Assembly (NCBI GenBank): GCA_025890175.1
Contig: JANPYM010000006.1
Location: forward strand, 1,334,376 to 1,398,375
DNA length: 64,000 nt
Origin: Ciborinia camelliae
Lineage: Eukaryota; Ascomycota; Leotiomycetes; Helotiales; Sclerotiniaceae
Direction: 5' to 3'
In this document: positions 23,549-34,819 of the stretch, in pieces
Layout: the number at the start of each line of letters is the position of its first letter
How positions within the stretch are numbered: position 1 is the stretch's first letter
Notes under the pieces: model-generated
What the model was told of the DNA's origin: nothing
What the model saw: only the letters and a program-made list of their open reading frames with translations
Databases searched by the model: none
Position numbers and translations under genes: made by a program

Positions 23549-24985
23549 ATGGAGTCCTTGTCGATTGATGACCTAGCTAAAATCATAGCAACAAACACAG
23601 ACAAAATTAGCAAGCACTTGCTTGATAATGATCTGCCACTGCCGTCTTTTGATGTTAATGCACCTAATAGGTCGCTCATATCTCCTGATGCACCAGAAAT
23701 CGAAGCTGCTCGAGTGGCAGTCATCGATGCAACTCTAATACTTCGGGATCTCATTCTCGGACCAAAAGAATATCTCATGAGCTTTACTGTTAGTATCTCA
23801 AATCTCCACCATGGTCTCCTAAGCTAATAATATATAAGCATGACTCTCTGCTAAGCATGCAGGCCATCGGGCGTTTCAACATTGCAACGAGCTTTCCAGT
23901 TCATGAAGAGGCCTCATATGCTGATATTGCAAAAACATGTGGTGTCAACGAGCTTGATGTACGGCGCATCCTTCGTCATGCTATGACAAAACGTATATTT
24001 AAAGAGCCCCGAAAGGGAGTTGTGACACATACAGCTGCTTCTAGGTTGTTAGCTGAAGACTCTCAGGTGGCTGATTGGGTTGGAGCAAATACCGACGAAC
24101 TTTGGCAAGCGGCATCTCAAACGGTGAATGCGATGGTGAAATATCCTGGATCACAAGAGCCAAATCAAACGGTATGAGGCATCCCCAATCATGTGGGATA
24201 ATTAGACTGACAATTCCCGTAGGGGTTTGCACTCGCAAATGGTACCGATAAATCTGTTTTTGAGGTTTTGTCCCAAAATCCACCACGAGCAAGACGATTT
24301 GGAAATGCAATGAAGGCTTTCACAGAAGGTACAGGTTTTGATATGCAATATGTCGTTGAAAATTACCCATGGAAAGATTTTGGTCAAGGCACAGTTGTTG
24401 ATGTAATGCTCCCTCTTATTATATCTGATTGATTTGTTTTGCTTACAAAATTCACAGGTCGGTGGTTCACATGGCTCTGCTTGTACACACCTCGCAAAGG
24501 CCTATCCCGAGCTTAATTTCGTTGTCCAAGACATCCAACCAGTAGTTGAAGCTGCTGCAAAGGCTATTCCTGCGGAGATTGCAGGCAGAATTAAGTTCAT
24601 GGCCCACGATTTCTTGAAAGAACAGCCTGTCAAGAATGCAGACGTTTATTTCTTCCGATGGATTTTCCACAACTGGTCCGACAAATATTGCATCCAAATA
24701 CTACGCAACCATATCCCCGCACTAAAGAACGGCTCACGCATTGTGATTAACGATAATGTTCTTCCGGAGCCAGGGGTGTTGCCTATCTGGCGCGAGGAAC
24801 GATTGAGATCCATGGACCTTGCGATGTTGGAGTTGCAGAATGCGAGGGAAAGAGAATTGAATGATTGGGCCAAGCTTTTTGAAGAAGCTGATCCGAGGTT
24901 TAGGTTTAAGGGGGGAAAGCAACCTGCTGGGGCTAATCTTTGGATTTTGGAGGCTGTTTGGGAGGGAGATTCTATGGCTGAATAG
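23549..24985 (+). CDS. SAM-dependent O-methyltransferase (plant-type COMT family)
   Basis: Four exons, 23549-23788, 23863-24171, 24223-24402 and 24458-24985, all phase 0, give 418 aa. An N-terminal winged-helix dimerisation region is present (IATSFPVHEEASYADIAKTC, then DVRRILRHAMTKRIF). The SAM-binding glycine-rich motif VVDVGGSHGS spans the exon 3/4 junction near residue 242. The general-base histidine lies in FRWIFHNWSD (His314). Family members methylate phenolic hydroxyls on aromatic polyketides and other secondary metabolites in the cytosol. The neighbours (THO1 on one side, a gene-poor stretch on the other) contain no backbone synthase or transporter, so cluster membership is not supported here. 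The ATG at 23549 was chosen as the first in-frame methionine; it follows a T-rich leader. Confidence 0.93.
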
Positions 24986-25830
24986 TTTGGGCGCCGTATA
25001 ACTTTTTGAAGGAATAATCCGCCGTAAGTGTAACTCAACTTACCTAGTACGAATAGAATTCGCGAAAAGAATCGAAGCTATTGTTTTGTATTTGTTTCCA
25101 AATCCACCACAAATTACCAACAGTCTTTGTCATTTGAGAGACAATGTTCACGCTGTGTCCCTCGCCTATGATACTTGGTTCCAACATATTTGTTTTATTG
25201 AACAAAGAACTGAACAATTACAATAGCCATCTAAGAACAAAGAACCATCAATTAACAAAGAAACTCCCCCCCAAAAACAAATCCTAAACAAATCCTAATC
25301 GACAACAAGTCCTTCCCTCCCCCCATCCTCAACCAATCATAATCGAGAACAAATCCTCTCTCCCCTTTCCCCCAAAAATATAAATTCCTCCCCACCTCCC
25401 CACACTCTCCCCTCTTCTTTCCCTTTTCTCCCCATCTCCCAAGGACCGCTCCTAACATCACGTATATGGAGTAGCCAAGACCGACCCACGATGAAAGGGA
25501 AGCGCAGAGAAAACCTGAGGGTGAATTCTTGGAGCACCTTTTGGGGGGTACAAACTACAAAAAAACACTGAAGCAATTCACATTCCTTCCCAGGAGGAGT
25601 GTGGAGGGCACAATACGTAGAGGATCCTCTCTGAGTATTTTACCCAGCGCATCCTTAAAGGACCTTATCTTGCATCAAGAAAAAGGGGCGAGGAGGCTAC
25701 GCTGGAGGTAGGTTCGCTAATTTGTACATACAGACACTGACTAACACTAACCTTTTGTTATAGGAAGGAACACACTTGCTAACGATCATATATAGGGCGT
25801 CCGTCGTAGACGGAGATCGAGTGACGGGAG

Positions 25831-26097
25831 TATCGAGAGGCGCACACGAGGGATTGCATTGCATCATGGCACATGCACATCCGGGATCATGCGCCTCTGC
25901 GAGAACCTAATTTCTCTTCTTTTTTAATAATTTAATCTCTTATTAATAAGATACTGTTTTTTTCTTCGACTCTTTTTATTTATGCTTTTTTATTGTGAAA
26001 ATGGGCTTATCGAGAGCCGCATTGAGAGAGGGATTGCATTGCCTATAGCAATGCAATCCCGGATCCTCTTTCTGCCTGTTAGAGAATCTAATTTCTC
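25831..26097. repeat. Two diverged copies of a hairpin-forming element
   Basis: Copy A (25831-25917) and copy B (26008-26097) share the order TATCGAGAG...GGGATTGCATTGC...CCGGGATC/CCCGGATC...GAGAA(C/T)CTAATTTCTCT. In copy A, AGAGGCGCA pairs perfectly with TGCGCCTCT. In copy B, GGGATTGCATTGC (26030-26042) pairs perfectly with GCAATGCAATCCC (26048-26060) across a 5-nt loop. The copies are separated by AT-rich DNA. Origin unknown; possibly a non-autonomous element. Confidence 0.7.
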
Positions 26098-26143
26098 TAT
26101 TAGTTGAGCGGTTACTATGTAGGGGAGCTTAGCGTACGGGGCA

Positions 26144-26196
26144 GAGGTAAGTAGTAGTAGAATACAGCTTCGTTGTATTTTACCTACTACTACCTC
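26144..26196. repeat. Imperfect hairpin
   Basis: The block GAGGTAAGTAGTAGTAGAATAC faces GTATTTTACCTACTACTACCTC around a short loop containing CTTCG, so it folds into a long stem with slippage. It lies directly after the pair of hairpin elements and may be part of the same unit. Confidence 0.65.
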
Positions 26197-26280
26197 AATC
26201 CAATCCTAGCTTCCATCATATTACCTGCTCGGAGTTATACTCTTGACATTCCCTTCTTTTTTTGATATTAATTTTACGGC

Positions 26281-26430
26281 AAATACCTCAAATAGCATCA
26301 TTTTGAACTTTGATACCCCAAATAGTATACGAACTTTTAATTTTAACCTTAAATAGCATATGTTGCTATTTCAGTCTTGAATATGATATTTTGGGTATTA
26401 AAGTTCAAAATGATGCTATTTCAGGTATTT
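26281..26430. repeat. 40-bp inverted repeat around a 70-bp spacer
   Basis: Arms 26281-26320 and 26391-26430 are reverse complements at 37 of 40 positions (core TCAAAGTTCAAAATGATGCT). The spacer has AAATAGCATATGTTGCTATTT near its middle, itself nearly palindromic. Further direct copies of the arm lie downstream. Confidence 0.88.
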
Positions 26431-26681
26431 AAATCTATACCCCCCGATTCAAGATATTTCACCTTAACCTTCCTTCCCCTCTCTTTCACCCTACCTCCCT
26501 TTCCCCTTCCCCCTCACCTACATTCCCCCCTTTTTTAACCTTCCTCCCTCCCCTCTCTCCCACCCTACCTCCCCCCTTTCACCTTCCCCCTCTCCCCTCA
26601 CCTACCTTCCCCCTTATCTACTTTGCTTCCTCCTCTATATATGCTATTTGAGGTTGAAATGAAAAGTTTTTATACTATTTG

Positions 26682-26883
26682 AAATATCAAAGTTCAAAAT
26701 GATGCTATTTCAGGTATTTGCATCACTGATGTATTTGCAAATCAAATAATTTTTTATTAAAACTAAAATAGCATCATTTTTAAAAAAAATTATCTCAAAT
26801 AGCATATGCTAGACCTCGAATAGCATAAGCATATTGTGCTAGTTGGGGTATCAAAGTTCAAAATGATACTATTTCAGATATTT
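26682..26883. repeat. Two further direct copies of the same ~40-bp repeat
   Basis: Copies at 26682-26719 and 26843-26883 match the right arm of the inverted repeat with one to four changes each (core ATCAAAGTTCAAAATGATRCT, then ATTTCAGRTATTT). Between them are diverged fragments of the AAATAGCATA word. Confidence 0.85.
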
Positions 26884-28029
26884 GCTATTAATAAAGATAC
26901 TTTTTCATGGTTTTTTATCACTTGTGAATTTTGATTATGATTGTGACTTTGTAAGAATATAATTTGATTGGGGTTTCTACAGAATATAATGGATATGTAT
27001 AGTATAGAGATCTCAATATAAACTAAGGGAGAGTAAAGTTCCACTTAAATCGCTACAGGTTGCTTTCGTGGTAATATTGTAGCAGGGACGAAAGAGCATA
27101 TCGAGGGGTGAGTATATATCAAAGGAATATATCGTAAGAATGTATGGTGCGGCGGTAATGTTTGAAGGTTACCGAGTAAACCACTACGATGCAGTTGCAT
27201 CTTCCTTCAGCAAACGAAGAGTCCACCTTCCCCTTTGAAGATACCACCAGGGTTGTGCACCAGTCCAAACATCCCACACGGTAGTCGAAAGAGTAAAGGT
27301 TTACATAACATGTCTCTTTTGCTCTCTTTGTCTTCTCGACTCTTGCGTGAAAGCTGGAACTCGTCACGTCGGTAGAATCTCCCTACATCCCCCCCTTCTT
27401 TCCATCTCACACCAAAATGCTGAGCACTCCGAGTGATGACATAGTCTAACAAAACCCAATCTAAATTCTCCATCATGGAATTCGACCACGTCAATCATCC
27501 AAACCCAAGTCGTGGAATCTCCGATTCTTCTGTAACCAGACCAGGTCTTCATGGCTGGATATACAGACGTCTCATCAACAACCTCCATCATTTGTTTCAA
27601 ATTTTAATCTCGCTCAGTTATATTAACTTATCGTGGTCTAACAAAGTAAGATATCCATCAGATCTCCTACATCTTCAACGCGCAAATAGCACGACACGCT
27701 TTATGCTTACAAGAGCTTTCGGAAATACGCAGGAAGCTTGGTTCTAGGTGATGAATTTAACCGTGGCCGTGATGAGTGAATTTTTAAGAACGACATTCAT
27801 AAACAGACAGACAGACAGACAGACCATCTCCGCAATGTAAATCAAGAACGTGGAGGGTGAAAATAATTGTGATCTCGGGATTGGACTTGGATCCATCTTA
27901 CGCTATCATTTTGATTGATCTTATTGTACCAATAAACTTATTCAGCAATCGGTAAAATTAATTAATCTTTATACATGAATTCGGGTGCAGTTGTACTGAT
28001 TTATGCTAATGATACGATATCCGATGGGC

Positions 28030-28375
28030 CATTCTCAAGCCCTGAAGATCAGGAGAGATATATCTATCCACTGCATGACTTCCGTTCCATTCATTAATAG
28101 TCTCTCGCCACATATCCTTCTCATTTTTCACACTAGATAAAAAAACCCATTCTCCAATTGCAGACTATATTACACAATGACTTCGCATCGCTGAAACGCT
28201 CAGCCAAATAGAAGATAAAACGTCTGTAGTACTTTACTTGATTAAATCTTACCGATACTGAGACCATCTCACGTGGTTGAATGTGACTTGTTGCAACCAG
28301 TTCACATGATGGTCTCTCGGATTGAATTCATCAAGGACCGGTCCGGATTCTATCGAGACTTGAGCATGACTACCT
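28030..28375 (-). other. Coding-like exons of an unrecognised gene or relic
   Basis: On the minus strand an ATG-less frame opens after a TAG acceptor near 28372 and reads like protein (it includes SIESGPVLDEFNPRDHHVNW). It can splice at GTGAGA (phase 0) to a TATAG acceptor near 28165, then runs to a stop near 28010 through KNEKDMWRETINEWNG. An alternative GTAAGA donor (28252) with a TTTCAG acceptor (28191) fits well too, but then meets a stop at a 7-T run. No start exon and no family were recognised; it may be a decayed gene. Confidence 0.33.
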
Positions 28376-31107
28376 TAAAGGATATATTCTCATATAACAT
28401 CGCCGGTACACCATAGTGGGCGAGAGGAATATATATGTGCCTGCATACAATTCCTCACTTTGCCCCTGAGGCCCCTATCTCCAACACCGAGAAATATTCA
28501 CAGAATAGAAGCACATCGGCATCGTCGCGCAACCTTCAACACCCTGAAACTATACTTATAGATTTCAAGCTTCGTGAGCATCAAGCCAGCCCATGATGAT
28601 ATCGCCGCTAGCATCACCAACAGACTTCGAAAGCTCCGAAAAGGAACACATGTACAGACCTTAAGCCGAAGTCAAATTTTCCTTGCATGTCTATTTGTGC
28701 CTAACTTCACCTTCCCTGTGTGCTATGTGTTTATATATACGTGACAGCCCAGAATCCAACCAATAGGCATGAACTTCCGCCTCAAGCCGAAATGTTGCAC
28801 GTCTCAAGTCCGCTCTTATCCGCTCATCTACCACCTGGGTGTGCTCCATCTTCGGAATCCAATAATAATCTATATGAATTCCTCCAAGCATCGCATGGAG
28901 ATATCCTCCGGTGGAAGTTGGGAATCGTTGGGTATATCAGGCATATCCGATAAGATACTACCTACATATACGATATAGTAGGCCAAGCAAAGACTGACTC
29001 GAGTGGAAAGCAAGTTTCTTTCAACGCTCAAATCAAATATAGCAAGCAGCAGTGAGGCAGAACTTTCCTCGCCAATTACCTACTAGGTACCTAGGTACCA
29101 AATCCCTCCGTAGGGTGTGAATAATAAGTAGCGCAACTGCGTACAAATACTGTACGTAGATAAATGCAAAACCCCAAAGAATGAATGATTTTGCATGGAA
29201 GTGGCACAGTGCAGTTTACAAAGAGAGGGGGTCTCACAAGCACAATCGCAATCACAATCATGTCACCCCACTCATCCATCCCATCATACGAGACTTAAAT
29301 AACATCATATCCATCACAACTCCGTCAAATAAATAAAAATCCCACCAAACCAAACCACAACATGACATGACATCCATCCTACGAATGAATACCAGAGAAG
29401 GAATAAATAGGAATCGATTTCTGTTGCACATCTTATTCTGGGGGATGGATGGAATTATTTTGGGGTAATTGTTAGGAATCCGTTTTCATGACTTTGACTT
29501 TGATAGTGGTGGTTGGTGGTATGATGATGGGATGGTGATGAGGTTTTGGAGTCTGTCAGTCAGTCGGAGGAAAGAGATACCGGGACCGGTAGATATGGAT
29601 GTATTTCACTCTCTTCAATAGATTGTGAGTTTGAATGATATGAATTGAACAATAGGTAGGTAGGTAGATATAAAGGTATCAATAATAATAAATCCTTGAA
29701 ATGATTTATATATCTCGGATACCTACCTACCTAACTACCTGCTAGATACTAAGGTTCTTTTAAGGGGTATATTAATAATAAATAGACATATACGAACTTA
29801 CCTATTTATATAACCTGCGACATTATTGTATACAGACAGTAACGTACAGTAACATATATAGCCTACCTACCCACCTTGTACAATATATTTATGCAACTCC
29901 CTCAATCAAGACTTCTTATTAATCATCCGCTCATTCATTCATCTAATCAAAAGATCATCATCATCACATCAAAACAACAATAACAACAATAATAATAACA
30001 TAATAAGAAAATCCCAAGTTCGTCCCAGCCCAGCCGCCATCAAAATTCAAATAGATCAATTAGAACCTTATCAAATTCTCAATCCCCCAATCCCACATGA
30101 ATCCTCAAAATACACCTACTTATCTATCTAAATATTTAAGCCAACCACCAACTCAAACCCACACCCACACCCACACCCACCAACCCAACCCAACCCAACC
30201 CAACCCAACCCAATCCAACACCCAAAAAAACCACCTCTGGGCCACCCATCTTATATCATAACCACCCAATTCCCCAGAAAAACTGACTCGACCGAGGATT
30301 TACGATATGCAACAAATGCAACAAATGCAGCAAAGTACGGTATAACATGCAGATGAAAGGCAAAAGAAAAAAGGCACAAGAAAAACCCCGTTTAAAATTC
30401 TATTATTGGTTATGGGTTATGGGTAAGGTTATTGGTGAATCGTGATAAGGTAAGGTACCTTAGGTAAAGTGGATTTTGAAGGATGATTAGTTTGTGTTGT
30501 GTTGTGTTGTGTGATGGGATTATTGGGATTATTTGGTAAGAGGGTGGACGAACAGACAGACAAACAGGGAAGAAGAAATGAGAAGAGCTGAATGGAAATA
30601 TGTAATCTATCTCCTGTAATCCACCTACCTAATGTAATGTAATGTAATGTAAATGTATGTAATGAAACCAACGCAATAAGTCCTTCCGGCCGTAGGAAGA
30701 TGGGAAGGGAAGGTGGGGTTCGGGATTCGATGGGAGGCTGCAGATATGCGGCGGCATGGGCGGGAAGACACAGCGAGGTGGGACGGGTTGAGGGGACATC
30801 ATCTTGCGTGTTGATTTTTGCTTCTCACGGTGCACGTATGACGAAGTACCTAGGGAGGTAGGTAGGTACGGACCTACTTGGTATGTAATTATATTTGCAA
30901 GATTTAGACATCGACCGTTACACGAAAAATAAAGTAAAAGTCGAAAATGCGAGGGCCTCTGGGAGGAGGGACTCTGCGGGGAAAAAAGGAATAAAAGGTA
31001 TACGCCATCACAGGGCAAATGTCCTCTCCGCAAATATGGGGAAACAGATGACCCTATAGCCTTAGCCAAACGTTTGAACAATGAAATTTTTTTCCCTCCT
31101 TGCTACC

Positions 31108-33148
31108 CTACCCTTCCTTGACAGCTTCAATAATGGTTCCAGCCCAGCAAGTTCCCATCCTCTCGCACTCTTCCACGATGGCAGCGTCATCCCACCACCA
31201 CTTCTGGCCCTCGACATAGCTTCCCCACATCTCCTTCCACAGCATTCTTCCCATCACACTCTTCAACTGCCATTCCACCTGTTCTTCTCCATTGACGACC
31301 CCAACGCACGCGAGGAACTTCAGAGACGAAGTACAGCTCCCCTCGGCCCACAATCCGGCATCTGCCAACCACAAGGGAAATAGCCGGGTAGGGTTTAAGC
31401 AGCGGAATTGCTTCTCCAGGTTTACGGTTAAATGGGTATCGAGCCAAGATCGCAGTCGTGGACCAAGTGACGAGGGGACGGGAGAAGGATCAAGGATGGT
31501 TAGATAAAGAATCCCCGGTTGAGTGGACCCTAATGCGCCAATGGATGTGGGGGATCCTGGGATTTCCGAAGTGGGATTACGTGGAGAGACCAGAGTACGG
31601 TGGCATTCTTTGAGGGCAGTGGGGATAGAAGATGAAGGGAGGAGAGATGGCAGACCTAAAGAGTGAATTGCAATAAAAATATTTGAGGCGTAAGATAGTT
31701 GTGAAGTAGGGCCTGGCACGGCAAGAGGATGAACATTTGGATAAGATCTCGGTGACAAAGGGTTTGTAGATATGTGATGGATTTGTTTTTCCGCATTCAA
31801 AGCCGATAGGAAAGATGCAGAGGCTGTTTTTTGTGAGTATGCGATGAGAGATGACGGAGAAAGTACCCACCATGATTCTCATACAATGAAAGCATCTTTC
31901 CAAACTGTGGTGCTTCACTGAGCGTCCGGGAAGCATCACGAGTTTTAGCTACGCGATTAATAGCTCGCAAGGCAGTGAGCATCCAAAGCTGTTTTTCCAG
32001 CTCGAGCTCTCGATATACTGAAGCGTCCGCAACTTGCATCCATTCTTCCTTCAACCTTTCTAGAATAATCTTATTGCTTGCTGCTTCCATCTTACGAATA
32101 TTCATTTGCAAATGTGTCTGCTCCGAGTTAGAAGGTGAGCGATTACGAGCACGATTTTTTCTCCTCCGTCGTGACCCCGAAGACTTCAATGAGGCGACTG
32201 ATGCCGTTTCTTCCGCTGGACATGCCCATGTTTCGGGAGGTCTCCATGAATCTGAACGCCTATTCCTGGCTGTGATTGACCACTCGGTGGTTCTAGCACC
32301 CATGTCACTTCTAGGGCTTAATGTCTTAGGGGAGCTTGGTATCTTCGGGGTTTCGGGACTATGGGTAGGTGGAAGTGGAAAGTCATATGTTGAGGAAGTT
32401 GATGATAAAGCAGATCTACTACGTCAGCTACAATCTGATCCGGGTGGGATATATATCCTTACTCTCTTATGGCGGAATCATGGATCTGAATAGGAACTGT
32501 TCCTGAAGTGATATGAACGACAGTAGCGAGTTGTTCTGATGCACTGAAATCCTCACTTGGGGCGACAGTGATCTCGGTGCTTTGAGTGACAAAAGAGTTT
32601 GGGCTCAGAGGCTGAATGAAACGATTCTTGCTTTGTCCATCTGCCATGGAGCTCCATGATGACTGGGTCCCAGCTGATCTTCCAGTATAACCAGAGAAAA
32701 TGGATTCTAGATAAAAGATTAGTTCAGGATCAATGCCAGTGGAATAGAACTTACCGTCCGAAGGACTTCTTTCGGATTCTTGATACGATGGAACTGTTGA
32801 AAAGAATCCATTCACTGGAATACGTGTAATAGTTGTCGTAGTCGTTTCACGTACCTCTTGTGTTGATGTCTCCGAATTGCTAGTATAGCTTGACATTCGA
32901 CGAGAAACTTTTGAAGACTGTTCGGTCCTAAATTCTGGCGACTTTGGAGAAGTCACAGCTACTGGGCCTGAGATCTTTTTGTTGCTACCAAAAAATCCAA
33001 AGACAGAGTGCTTCATTGACTTCGATGAATCGCTGGACTTCGAGCTCCGTATTGATGGCGAAGATCCCCTGGTGGATGCTTGGTCCTTGCGATGTTTCCT
33101 CTGGCCAACGGTTTCCCGTGTGGGATCAGTCCACGAAACGTCGAACAT
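31108..33148 (-). CDS. Methyltransferase-like fungal protein (Ser-rich N-terminus)
   Basis: Four exons on the minus strand, 33148-32755, 32706-32463, 32418-31871 and 31823-31108, give 633 aa with consistent phases (1, 2, 1). The first intron is only 48 nt, a multiple of three with no stop, so it reads through as coding unless its GTAAGT, CTAATC and TCTAG signals are noticed. The N-terminal 300 residues are Ser/Thr-rich. A helical block follows (RLKEEWMQVADASVYRELEL), then the C-terminal half, with LSPRSYPNVHPL, IPTALKECHRTL and ILYLTILDPSPVP. These parallel the post-motif-I half of class I methyltransferases, including the large protein at 12995-17720 (SRRVLRPGGYIEITLLDLDM). A clear glycine-rich motif I is not visible, so catalytic activity is uncertain. 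Confidence 0.78.
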
Positions 33149-34819
33149 GATTTTGGAAAAATATTTTCTATAGCAGGATCGTTCTGCAAATGGAAGGAGG
33201 GGAAGTACCCTTGAAATTCAACAAATATGAACAAGAGAAAAGAAACATTAGTATACGTGGAAATGATTCACAAGAAGCATTATGATATATGTCTCCCGGG
33301 TAGTCCTACCGTGATGTTTGTTTCAGGAGGTCGGATATGTTATCGCTCATGCGAGGAGTTTTTCACTCGCATGGTGGCAAGTGGCGTGATGTGGAATACT
33401 TCTCCTCTCTTGGATCATGGTCTCACGTAGTTGCAGAATATCTCATCATTGAACTGCATCATCCCGTGAGTCGAGTAAGATCAGGTCGTCAATCCGGCTA
33501 GTAGCTTTGAAAGGTGGAAGATGGAAGACCTCTTTGCAGAACACAGCATTTGATAATGAAGAGAAAATATCAAAAAAATGTTGTACGTGGTTGGACGATT
33601 CAATGAATGATGGCCGCAATTTGGAAAGTATGATAGGAAGGGGAAGGGGGAGCAGGAAGGGGAAGGGAGGAAGGGAAGGAAGGAAGGAGGCACCTCGCCT
33701 TTCACCTAAAAAAGCCTAGTTCGGGAAGAGCCGCGATCATATTTCGCGAATGTGATCAGTAACAAACATCTATCAAGCACGCCAAAACTTTCTTTTTCCT
33801 TCTTATCACAACACAAAACCGGTATTCGTCAATCAAACTTTTAATCAATTCTCTCAACGTTGAACGTTCTTCCTTTCTTCTTTTCCATCCGAATTAATCA
33901 ATAAAACCCGATATAGGTTTTCGTCTGATCCATTTCGTAACTCAATACCTGTTCTGTGGTCACGGTTTTCAGGTGATTATTGTATAACATGCATCTTCCC
34001 GAATCATGTCGTCCCCATCAATCGTTGACCCCCCCTGCAGTGCTCACCACTTTCTGCAAATCTCATGCGGCTGCGGTCGGGACCAGGCCCAAAAGCTGTG
34101 TCCTGCAAGCCACAGAGAGATATCACAGGCTGATCAGTGAAGCGATGTTCCACAACAGAAGCCACAGGTTCACGAGAACCATGATGGATATAGAGAAGTG
34201 GTGGTACCTGCACCCATTCTTCCAATATTTACAATGGGGACATTCAATCTTTATGAATTTCATCGAGCTGCTGAAAGTTATGCCAAGATGGATGACCGGA
34301 GACAGTAGCATTATACCCGGAAACGTTGATTCACAAGATATTCCGATATATCACAAATAGGTGTTTCCCAAACATTATTACTCAAATGTCATTATCCGTT
34401 CATTAGTATGCGAGTTAAACTCAACCTATCATCGTGTTCCCATTGTCTCCCTTGCCGAATTATGCGGTCTCACGCGGTAGTCCGCAGTGCCCCGCTCAAT
34501 CCCCAGTTCCAGAGGGTCAGGAAACACAGCAAGGACTACTTTATACAAGAAAAGACGACTCACAAAGTCGATGTTATTTTGATCATGGGGGGCTGGCAAA
34601 ATTGATTGTTGAGCTGCAAGTTGAGGTTTACTTTCCGATCTATTATCTTCGACTGTCAAAGGGTTTCTTTTTCTGTCCAGATGCTTCCGCTGTCATATCA
34701 AAATTCTGCTCCGGAAACCATTGAAGCCTTTCACCGTTGCTGTATAACTTCCAGCAGTTTCCCACGTTCTTCTCGTGTGCTTCAAGCTTGGCTAAGATCC
34801 AGACTGTCGTCTATACATC
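33149..34819. other. Intergenic region between divergent genes
   Basis: Promoters of the minus-strand methyltransferase-like gene and of the plus-strand purine permease. A T/C-rich leader-like stretch at 33780-33960 precedes a possible broken small gene at 34006. A GGAAGGGGAAGGGGG purine tract lies at 33640-33690. Confidence 0.5.
34006..34308 (+). pseudogene. Small gene-like frame with one internal TGA
   Basis: A 100-codon frame starts at ATG 34006 after a pyrimidine-rich leader and ends at TAG 34306-34308. It is interrupted only by TGA at 34138-34140 (codon 45). Both halves have plausible protein composition: a His/Cys-containing first half with CGCGRDQAQKLCP, and a second half with PAPILPIFTMGTFNLYEFHR. 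A coding-like but frame-broken stretch continues to about 34700. No family was recognised. A small intron removing the TGA (for example GTGTCC...ACAG) cannot be excluded. Confidence 0.33.

Larger units (their letters stand above)
24986..31107. other. Gene-poor AT-rich region (6.1 kb)
   Basis: The longest gene-free stretch in the window. It has C-rich tracts (25260-25440, 26460-26620), structured repeats (25831-26196), a family of about 40-bp repeats (26281-26883), a coding-like relic near 28030-28375, and microsatellites from 29480 onward: (GGTA)n, (CCCACA)n at about 30160-30180, (CCCAA)n at about 30180-30210, and (AATGT)n near 30640. The CCCAA run is not a TTAGGG telomere. The last part is the 3' flank of the minus-strand methyltransferase-like gene. 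Confidence 0.6.

Noticed and set aside
10359..24985. Secondary-metabolite cluster built from the P450, methyltransferases and O-methyltransferase
   Set aside because: No polyketide, peptide or terpene synthase, no transporter or pathway regulator, and the P450 is dead. THO1 lies between the members.
25529..25711. Small gene with an intron ending at TTATAG near 25764
   Set aside because: Splicing the apparent GTAGGT-TTATAG intron gives a stop after five codons in the required phase.
30150..30215. Telomere-like (CCCACA)n/(CCCAA)n tract
   Set aside because: The units are not CCCTAA and the tract sits between genes with normal sequence on both sides; ordinary microsatellite.
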